Position numbers and translations under genes: made by a program
Part shown: positions 59,001 through 64,000 of the stretch, piece by piece
How the letters are laid out: each line of letters begins with the position of its first letter
Position numbering within the stretch: the first letter of the stretch is position 1
Source of the DNA: Roseobacter fucihabitans
GTDB lineage: Bacteria > Pseudomonadota > Alphaproteobacteria > Rhodobacterales > Rhodobacteraceae
DNA: 64,000 nucleotides
Reading direction: 5' to 3'
Assembly: GCF_014337925.2 (NCBI RefSeq)
Contig: NZ_CP143423.1
Coordinates: forward strand, 2,882,501-2,946,500
The notes under the pieces: model-generated
Told to the model about the DNA's origin: nothing
The model's database searches: none
What the model saw: only the letters and a program-made list of their open reading frames with translations

Positions 59001-59078
59001 ACATCCGAGGTTTGTATCACCTCCGCTCAGCAGATCGGCTTCCGCAAAGGCGGTGAATTCGTAGTTCTGGTATGTCAT
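56034..59078 (-). CDS. Large SdrD-B-repeat surface/secreted protein with thioester-like C-terminal region
   Basis: 1014 residues, strongly acidic; GGGAGA precedes the ATG. No N-terminal signal peptide, so non-classical or type I-like export is inferred. Residues 1-150 are a domain seen in Roseobacter secreted proteins (FTMPATATTCITVHDND...QIYAESYHWVHDQNGNWYVMIEIEQEG). Three SdrD-B-like domains start at SGTVFCDINCDG (161), SGTYFCDEDRDG (442) and SGRYFCDDDKDG (569); the first is split by a nested DUF642-like module (NLIVNGDFEDN... at 186 to ~333) before GVVIKLLDADGN resumes it at 342. A cadherin/VCBS-like part (691-803) leads to a C-terminal region with YCLSF (Cys859) and VQFAIWELTD (Gln934), the spacing and context of thioester adhesin domains. 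No CTERM signal. Confidence 0.85.
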   Translation of the reverse strand: MTYQNYEFTAFAEADLLSGGDTNLGCGDVFTMPATATTCITVHDNDPFLSGDNCTNEKANDYYGQQATIMGENGDELGNGGQIYAESYHWVHDQNGNWYVMIEIEQEGDGADYFTFFTGSGYGTPPAGTQLTVHSTCNVTSNWIDYKCLDAGDKIETGSISGTVFCDINCDGLNEGETTISKGENLIVNGDFEDNSLHDAGFTWGGLGSGWYDIGSQKVQVLEQDYGHGNATGDAIAELECGVVICQQVNVAEAGTYCLTFDVSRRGTVDQDNKFQLFVNGQLVETFVAAGQETVEIQLDLSAGSNRFDFKSLSQSYIGAGLDDIELRQVIETTTSEPTKQGVVIKLLDADGNAVLDADGNAITTLTDADGNYSFDDVPVGDYTIMGVAPDGTEFTIQDAGSDDTIDSDVNADGMSGVVTVTANGTVDVDLGVCEKQPGALSGTYFCDEDRDGVDDGAANGDKDVAGKTVTLLNADGTPALDIDGNPVAAILTDAEGNYRFDNLAAGDYKVMFEATDDKEFIAQDVGSDDTIDSDANPTNGMTDAVTVVANEETKDVDVGVQALLGSLSGRYFCDDDKDGLDNDGADNGIQGVAVALLDANGNPVLDANGAPRTATTDAQGNYAFAGLVAATYAVVFTDAVSGKELTTQNVDGNVSDEIDSDASDLGGGASQIEGIVVLAGQDTPDNDAGVFEPNDDPTATDDQGKGCADEDIVVNFSDNFADSDSTSVGITMIEGQAITAGGPAIVLDGVEVSLTVDDEFIFNGETEFASLDIGQEAVRDYTVTVEDSDGGSVTASIGVTFCGDANSVESLYASIPTSASYQITSGLNATPNTDGGFDIKIVDSGDARFDGQIFDAYCLSFLDPANAGVTFDDAPVLGADVFGAQSAAGLGVFNANQTSAFNGQDAEDNLDLVNYIIAQCYEDESQFNGWEVQFAIWELTDNFDSAIAFAANSVFGDLGDTQAILADAALNGENFVAGIDDKVGVIIEPNPETPENSQPFIIGIDFETFDCLC

Positions 59079-59486
59079 CTGATGTCTCCCAACGGTACTA
59101 ATTAAGGCAAAGCCTCTTCAAAAAAATTCGAATCCAGCCCTACTGCTGGCACAATGACGCGTAAAATAAAGCTACTTGAGCGATGCATCCCGCCCGATAC
59201 GGACTCAGAAAGTACGGGTCGGCAGACGGATACCAAACAAAGCGATCGCTTTTACAAAGCTCGATGCAACTTTGATGCTATAAATAAGGTCAAACTCCCA
59301 CAATATTCAACGGCACATTTATTCGAGGTCACTTTAGTAAATTTTTCCAGAAATGGTAACGAAATATCAACTCTTTGTGCTTTTTCCTTAATTTTCAACC
59401 AATGCGGGTTTTATGGTCTGAAAATTTGCAAAAGTTCTCGCAGGGATGGAATTTGGAAAGTATCATAACGCGGGGCGCAACTACGC
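59079..59486. other. AT-rich upstream region of the surface-protein gene
   Basis: About 400 bases much richer in AT than the genome average. It should contain the promoter for the leftward surface-protein cluster. A plus-strand frame of 104 codons (59154-59468) has atypical composition and no recognisable family, and I do not call it a gene. No operator pattern identified. Confidence 0.4.
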
Positions 59487-59825
59487 TGTCATTTTGACGT
59501 GCCCGGCGTGGACCTGTCGCGGTTTGATGCCGCTCCTTTGATAGCATTTACTGCACCAAAGGAGACGGGCTATGGGACTGAAACGGACGGACGAATTCCG
59601 CCAAGATGCAATGCGTATCGCATTGACCAGTGGGCTGACGCGCAAGCAGGTGGCTGGCGATCTGGGTGTCGGGATGTCGACGCTGAACAAATGGATCACC
59701 GCGCACCGAGATACAGACGTGGTGTCGAAAGAGGATTTGAGCCTCGCTCAAGAGAATGATCGACTTCGACGGGAGAACCGACTCCTGAAGGAGAAGAGGG
59801 AGATCTTAAAAAAGGCCACCCAGTG
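59487..59825 (+). mobile_element. IS3-family element, left end and truncated orfA
   Basis: A possible left terminus begins at TGTCATTTTGACGTGCCCGG (59487). The orfA ATG at 59572 has GGAGA upstream and encodes MGLKRTDEFRQDAMRIALTSGLTRKQVAGDLGVGMSTLNKWI, an IS3-type helix-turn-helix, followed by the leucine-zipper segment LSLAQENDRLRRENRLLKEKREILKKAT. Homology ends at about 59821, before the normal orfA end; orfB is absent. The join is to a conjugation gene fragment. Confidence 0.82.
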
Positions 59826-59879
59826 GCGCTCAGAGGGGCCGCAGGAGCCCCGGAGAGGGCAGAGGAGCACGGGCCTTTT

Positions 59880-60143
59880 GTGGCCCCGGCGTCCCGTGCG
59901 ATGTCCTGGAGAGCCTGAGAGACGAGGAGACGCAGCCAGCGGCTGTAGGCATCCATCCGGTTGGGCGGCAGCACGAGGAACACCGAGGTGATCCGGTGGC
60001 GCAGGTCGGCGAAGTGGAAATCGGATCGGGACATGGCCTGCACGATGCGCGGACTGTCCAGAAAGTGCGTGTGGCGTTGCGCGTTCGACAGGACCGACGC
60101 GGCTTCCCGGTCCGCCTTGCCCAGGAAGCGGTTGTCCGTCTAA
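59880..60143 (-). pseudogene. TraG/VirD4 coupling-protein fragment
   Basis: A minus-strand frame without start or stop reads DNRFLGKADREAASVLSNAQRHTHFLDSPRIVQAMSRSDFHFADLRHRITSVFLVLPPNRMDAYSRWLRLLVSQALQDIARD, matching the middle of type IV conjugative coupling proteins (just before Walker B). Both ends are cut, one at the IS3 fragment. It supports a degraded conjugative element here, like the TraA fragments 6-9 kb to the left. Confidence 0.75.
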
Positions 60144-60535
60144 TTTTTGAGTTGTCAGCACTTATTCAAAACTGGAACCGCAACAGAGGGCGCAAGTCGA
60201 CTCTGAATGTTATGGCGGGTTAGGAAAGCGAATTGACTTTGTCTTTTGCTTCCGTGGAACTGCCGCGTATAGACATGAAAGCCCGTTGTTCGCGCCTTCT
60301 TGCTCGCTCTTCTATGTGAGATACCGCTGAAATATATTCAGCGCTCTCAGGCATACAACAACGAGGATTTTCTCGAACTACTCGACCACAGACTCAACTT
60401 CGCAAGAGGGTCAAGGCGACCCTAAGCTGCATGCCATATTAACGAAAAGCGCCTTTCGCTTCATCATTGCCGATGGGCGGTGTTGCTTGATACATGTACA
60501 GAGCGCTTAACCCATCCTTGAGCGATAGTTCTGGT
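60144..60535. other. Non-coding stretch with unidentified fragments
   Basis: No complete gene. Two short protein-like runs on the plus strand, RLIFELSALIQNWNRNRGRKSTLNVMAG (ending ~60223) and EIPLKYIQRSQAYNNEDFLELLDHRLNFARGSRRP (ending ~60426), lack starts and may be pieces of transposon genes. I do not recognise their families. Confidence 0.35.
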
Positions 60536-61474
60536 TTAGGAACTGCACCGCCAGAACCTGACCCCGTCTACTGTTCGCTCAGGTGCTGTCGGTATATTGT
60601 CACACCATTCGGTCGTATTGCGAATGTATCCGCCGTAGCGCAGTTTGCTCTTTTTCGCATTAAGAGCCTGTTCGGCGTCAGGTTTGCTATCAAAATAGGT
60701 CACCGTGCGTCGCCACGATCGGATGAGGAACACTTCAGTCGATCCAAACCCCTCCGTCCCGGCCAATACATTTCGTGCAGCTTTGACTTCGTGGAGCGCC
60801 CCGGCATCAGATTGATCGGCACCCGACACCAAAATCCATGGGCCAGGAGAGCCCGTTGCCGTGGGAACAGAGGGCGGGCCGGTCGATGGGGGATCGATTG
60901 TTTCCACATCTTCCTCGGGCGCGCCCGAACACATCTCTTGTTCCAATTGGCTTTTATCTTGCGCCATATGACGGAGAAGGCACATGATCTCGTCCGATAA
61001 ATAGCCCGGCACTGCAGGATAGCGATCCAAAATTGCTGCGAATTCACCTTGTCGAATTTGGGCTTCTTCAACATGCATCTCATCCAAAAAGAAACTTCCG
61101 CTACCGGTAGCGGCTAATTGTACTGAGCCAACCCCGACACGCGAAAAATTCGAACACAGAATAAATCGTTGAAACTTCCCTACAAAGTCGGACGGAGACA
61201 CCTCCTGACGAGTTACTTCCATCAACGAGAAATACCTGTGGCGTATCTGGTCGGAATCGCCCGAATTTGGCGATTTCGGCCCTACCTGTGGGCGACAAAC
61301 GAACTGGTGATGTGCTTTCTGGCGTTCAGCATAGTCCCCCTGCCCAAGCCAAGCTGATCCCCAATAGCGGCCTTGTGACCACACGATTGTTAAGGTCAAA
61401 AGGAAGATAAGAAAGACCGCCAAGTAGGCAACTACATACTTCAAAAGCAGTTCAGGGCGTTGATACAGCGACAT
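60536..61474 (-). CDS. Single-span membrane protein with SPOR-like C-terminus
   Basis: 312 residues. One N-terminal membrane helix (LKYVVAYLAVFLIFLLTLTIVW) is followed by a region with three or more cysteines, a Pro/Thr-rich linker (DVETIDPPSTGPPSVPTATGSPG) and a C-terminal ~80-residue block: WILVSGADQSDAGALHEVKAARNV...STEVFLIRSWRRTVTYFDSKPDAEQALNAKKSKLRYGGYIRN. The block has the repeated layout of SPOR-like domains, and similar blocks occur in conserved hypothetical proteins. Function unknown; accessory-region gene with weak ribosome site. Confidence 0.6.
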   Translation of the reverse strand: MSLYQRPELLLKYVVAYLAVFLIFLLTLTIVWSQGRYWGSAWLGQGDYAERQKAHHQFVCRPQVGPKSPNSGDSDQIRHRYFSLMEVTRQEVSPSDFVGKFQRFILCSNFSRVGVGSVQLAATGSGSFFLDEMHVEEAQIRQGEFAAILDRYPAVPGYLSDEIMCLLRHMAQDKSQLEQEMCSGAPEEDVETIDPPSTGPPSVPTATGSPGPWILVSGADQSDAGALHEVKAARNVLAGTEGFGSTEVFLIRSWRRTVTYFDSKPDAEQALNAKKSKLRYGGYIRNTTEWCDNIPTAPERTVDGVRFWRCSS

Positions 61475-61570
61475 AATCCGAACTTTCTAAACCAGAAATT
61501 AAGTCTCTAGACGACTATTAATGAACGCTTGAATGGCACATGTGTCTAACCCTTTACCTTAAGCAATACT

Positions 61571-61850
61571 TCACCAGAAGCCTACTGTTTGAAGATATTT
61601 CTTAATTTTGCCTCCGATAGAAACTCTTGGCTCACGTAGCCGAATGGCATCCTTGCGCTTCTTCAAAGACCGGATCGTCACCGTGCCCCCTGACAGATCA
61701 ATCCGCGCTGGCGTGATCTCGATCAGCTCGGACGGGCGGCGGCCGGTGAAGTGTAGCGTTTCGATAAGTGTTCTGTCACGGGCAGATCGCTTGCGGGCCT
61801 CGACCAAGACGGCATCGCGTTATCCGCCGAAAGCTGCTTCTAGCACTGGC
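61571..61850 (-). pseudogene. Truncated tyrosine recombinase (integrase) remnant
   Basis: VEARKRSARDRTLIETLHFTGRRPSELIEITPARIDLSGGTVTIRSLKKRKDA is nearly identical to the start of the integrase at 62900-63514, including the catalytic Arg of GRRPSEL. After KKRKDA it departs into unrelated residues, and upstream a stop interrupts the frame (GG-stop-RDAVLVEAR). The catalytic HxLRH and Tyr parts are absent. Confidence 0.82.
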
Positions 61851-62213
61851 CACAGCATGCCTGCACAGGGTCAATCACTTGATCAACAACCCGATGGTCC
61901 TAGTCTCACGCATGATTTCAACGCTAGATCAATGGATGGTGGTCGCGATGACGGGTACGAACGATAATCAAATTTGATAAGGTTCATTATGTTGTTTATA
62001 TTCTGCACGCCTTGAGGATCTGATCTAATAGCCTGTTGCAATGCAAATAGCAGCTTCGATATGTGACGACAGGCTATGAAGAACAGTATGCGGAAGTTCA
62101 AATCCTCCAATCTATCCAGCATGCGCTGACGTCAGGCACCAGAACTGGTCTTCTAGGATTCGCGCCTACCGATATTCCGTAAGGGCCAATTTGCCCATAA
62201 ATGCTAATCGTGG
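61851..62213. other. Stretch without a supported gene
   Basis: About 360 bases, lower GC. A minus-strand frame (61883-62122) begins MLDRLEDLNFRILFFIACRHISKLLFALQQA but has no ribosome site or recognisable family. I see no repeat, hairpin or RNA gene that I can support. Confidence 0.35.
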
Positions 62214-62518
62214 TCATCTTTTCATTTCGTCAATAAGTAGCGGATTAAGTATCTTAACCGCCCCGTTCTTTTGCTCATCACTCAATAGAACGTTGTAAAA
62301 AAACGTGTAAACAACAGGAAACAACGCGCCGCAGATCAGATAGAAAAAGTAAGAAGAACCGAAACCACCATAAGTGCAGAACGAAAGAGCAATAGAAAAT
62401 CGCTCTCATCTGGGTACGAGCTGGTAGCAGACAAACGAGTAATCAACACAATCCCAACAGCACCCGAAAGAAAAATGACGCCTTTGATGGCGTTCCGAAT
62501 GGCGACTTTAAGTTTCAT
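62214..62518 (-). pseudogene. Small membrane protein, probable single-base frameshift
   Basis: Frame one from the ATG at 62518 gives MKLKVAIRNAIKGVIFLSGAVGIVLITRLSATSSYPDESDF and stops at 62336 with a poor tail. Shifting frame at a T4 run near 62400 continues SIALSFCTYGGFGSSYFFYLICGALFPVVYTFFYNVLLSDEQKNGAVKILNPLLIDEMKR to a stop at 62214. Together they make a ~100-residue protein with two or three membrane helices. Homopolymer sequencing error or a real lesion; family unknown. Confidence 0.55.
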
Positions 62519-62678
62519 TTCATCGTAATCCCACAATTTCCGCCAAGCTGCGTAATCCCGACCCTGCGGAAAAACCGAGCTGCGCGCGGCGAAGTATATT
62601 CAATGACTTAGCCTGCTTAAAACTTTGTAGCGCAAGATCGTTATTGTGCTCAGGTTTGCGCAACAAGACTGCCCTGCC

Positions 62679-62894
62679 CTACTCATAGCCCCGCTTGGCC
62701 TTCTGCATGTGCAGCTCGAACCGCGCATCTTTCGCGTCGGCCTCGCTGTCGAACCAGTCTGTCCGCACCCGCCCTGAAGAGCCAATACGTCCCCATTCAC
62801 GGATCAAACCCCAGTCGCCAAAGAGGCCGCGCACAATCTGAATCCGGTAGTATCGGTACAGGTTTGCGCCCTCATTTGTTCGCGTCAGATGCAT
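62679..62894 (-). CDS. WGR-domain protein
   Basis: 71 residues from the ATG at 62894, five bases after the integrase stop with GGGG just upstream. It is a stand-alone WGR domain: LTRTNEGANLYRYYRIQIVRGLFGDWGLIREWGRIGSSGRVRTDWFDSEADAKDARFELHMQKAKRGY, with the W-G-R triplet in REWGRIG. WGR domains bind nucleic acids and occur in PARPs and in small bacterial proteins. Close coupling to the integrase suggests one transcript. Confidence 0.85.
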   Translation of the reverse strand: MHLTRTNEGANLYRYYRIQIVRGLFGDWGLIREWGRIGSSGRVRTDWFDSEADAKDARFELHMQKAKRGYE

Positions 62895-62899
62895 GTCCC

Positions 62900-63514
62900 C
62901 TACCCCCACATTCTCGATGCGATGTCCTGTTCTTCTTTGCCCACAGCATCGGCATAGATCGCGGTCGTGCTGAGCTGGGCGTGGCCCATCCACTTTTGCA
63001 GCATGTGCAGTGGAATGCTGTTCACCGTGGCGTTGATCCCGAACCCGTGGCGCAATCCTTTGGGGCTGCGATGCGGCGCATCTGTGATCCCAGCCTCGAT
63101 CATGAGGCGCTTGACGATCTGCCAAATCCGCACGCGGCTGAGCGGCCAGATCGGCGCGGCAGCCAGCTTGCGCGACTTCTGCGCCTCGCGAATACCGTGC
63201 GCCGTGTTAAGCGTATCCAGGTAATCGGGCGGCACAGGCACGGTGCGATAGACGATCTTTTGCGCCCCAGAGGCGTCCTTGCGCTTCTTGAGAGACCGCA
63301 GGGCAACCGTGCCGCCTGACAGATCAATCCGGGCTGGCGTGATCTCGATCAGCTCAGAGGGCCGACAGCCGGTGAAGTGCAGCGTTTCACATAACGTGCG
63401 ATCCCGCGCGGGCTGTTTACGCGCCACATCGAGGAAGGCTGCGCGCTCTTCTGCGTTCAGATAGAGGCGGTTGCCGTGACTGTCATGGAGGCTCATTTCA
63501 CTCATATTTAACAT
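62900..63514 (-). CDS. Short tyrosine recombinase (phage-type integrase)
   Basis: 204 residues from the ATG at 63514; ATGs at 63505 and 63496 are alternatives and none has a strong ribosome site. The catalytic domain is complete: R in TGCRPSELIEI, K in the RSLKKRKD beta-hairpin, HRSPKGLRHGFGI (HxLRH), WMGHAQLSTTAIYADAV with the His and the nucleophile Tyr. The usual N-terminal SAM-like DNA-binding domain is missing. It is followed by a WGR gene and has a truncated paralogue at 61571-61850. Confidence 0.88.
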   Translation of the reverse strand: MLNMSEMSLHDSHGNRLYLNAEERAAFLDVARKQPARDRTLCETLHFTGCRPSELIEITPARIDLSGGTVALRSLKKRKDASGAQKIVYRTVPVPPDYLDTLNTAHGIREAQKSRKLAAAPIWPLSRVRIWQIVKRLMIEAGITDAPHRSPKGLRHGFGINATVNSIPLHMLQKWMGHAQLSTTAIYADAVGKEEQDIASRMWG

Positions 63515-63654
63515 TTTATCCGAAAACCGTTAAACCATGAAGAGGAAATTACGCTCATATGTGACTTATCCACGTTGACGGAGGCGGCTGCGTTTAACAG
63601 AATGGGGTATTGTGTTAAATCGTCGTCAAAGGGGAGGCCAGCAGTGAGTCTGTT

Positions 63655-63780
63655 GCCAAGCACTTGGACGGGCCGAAGCTGTTTCTCAACAACGTCGAAC
63701 CCTATGTCTACCTGACAGCAATTCTGGAAACCATCACCGCGACCACCCAAGCGCACGGATCGAAGAACTCACGCCGTGAA
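63655..63780 (+). pseudogene. Possible IS66-type transposase C-terminal remnant
   Basis: The frame AKHLDGPKLFLNNVEPYVYLTAILETI resembles the C-terminus of IS66 TnpC proteins (N-x-V/I-E/D-P-Y/F-x-Y/W-L-x-x-x-L). No start codon, and the expected downstream HP...DLLPW end is not seen. Confidence 0.45.
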
Positions 63781-63820
63781 AATTTGACAAACAGAGCTGA
63801 AACCGCTTACAAAAATTCGG

Positions 63821-64000
63821 ATGGATGACAAGGTGAATTCGAATATTTGGGGTAAAAAATTTGCCTCATTATGTGGGTTACTTGCACTGTTTGGATGCAG
63901 CAATCAGACAGAATTGTTTTTCAACACTGCGCTGATCAAGAAAACGCCGCAGGGTGACACGATGATGTTTTCGGTGTCGGAGCTAGTTCCATCCGAAACA
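63821..64000 (+). CDS. Lipoprotein, 3' end outside the window
   Basis: Sixty codons are visible from the ATG at 63821. KKFASLCGLLALFGCSNQ forms a lipoprotein signal with lipobox LFGC, so the product is expected to be lipid-anchored. The mature part begins SNQTELFFNTALIKKTPQGDTMMFSVSELVPSET; the family is not recognisable from this much. Confidence 0.6.
   Translation, partial: MDDKVNSNIWGKKFASLCGLLALFGCSNQTELFFNTALIKKTPQGDTMMFSVSELVPSET

Noticed and set aside
59154-59468. 104-codon frame in the AT-rich region before the IS3 fragment
   Set aside because: No ribosome site or recognisable domain; it probably reflects low stop density by chance.
62679-63125. 148-codon frame covering the WGR gene
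   Set aside because: The first 77 codons are an out-of-frame shadow of the integrase; only the last 71, from the ATG at 62894, form a real domain.

Overview
The window reads as chromosomal DNA of a marine alphaproteobacterium of the Rhodobacterales (Roseobacter group). It is GC-rich with typical gene content for that group: a propionyl-CoA pathway with a PccR/ScfR-type regulator, a betICBA choline-sulfate operon, rpsF-rpsR-rplI, hdaA-ppk-ppx, LolCD, and an exosortase E / VPEID-CTERM cluster. No rRNA, tRNA or CRISPR array was recognised. Several stretches after about 50 kb are visibly richer in AT and are mobile or accessory DNA.

Bases 1-22.7 kb are mostly housekeeping: a b561-YceI fusion facing a stand-alone YceI, the ribosomal S6-S18-L9 operon with a structured leader, trigger factor, a nucleoid-type winged-helix protein, LolCD, prolyl-tRNA synthetase, then perM-hdaA-ppk-ppx. 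ppx carries an in-frame amber codon 48 sense codons before its apparent natural stop. Bases 22.9-32.2 kb hold propionyl-CoA assimilation: pccB heads a tight chain of small genes ended by an intrinsic terminator, followed by a separate pccA and by methylmalonyl-CoA mutase. The presumed regulator PccR lies about 8 kb away at 40 kb, and TTTGCAAA boxes lie in front of both pccB and the regulator.

Bases 33.6-39.8 kb form a homogentisate/acetoacetate catabolic block that is partly decayed. hmgA and fahA are intact and face a MarR regulator across two near-identical operators. maleylacetoacetate isomerase has two frameshifts, a 3-ketoacid CoA-transferase has at least three lesions, and a 3-hydroxybutyrate dehydrogenase is reduced to its two ends. 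Bases 42.2-47.6 kb are betI-betC-betB-betA, read leftward from a 10-bp inverted-repeat operator. EamA, ArgO-type and LysG-type genes follow.

From 50.2 kb the window is an accessory region built of fragments: two TraA helicase pieces broken at the same codon, a MobC-MobA-TraA chimera preceded by an oriT-like hairpin, and remnants of IS630, IS3, IS66, TraG/VirD4, a resolvase and integrases. Embedded in it (53.9-59.1 kb) is an apparently intact surface-protein cluster. It encodes a 1014-residue secreted-type protein with three SdrD-B-like domains, one split by a nested domain, and a C-terminal region resembling thioester adhesin domains. Next to it are a 64-residue VPEI-CTERM substrate and an exosortase fused to a CPBP/CAAX-type protease. 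This cluster is the best candidate for an interesting, little-described system. The right edge has a small tyrosine recombinase coupled to a WGR-domain protein and the start of a lipoprotein gene.
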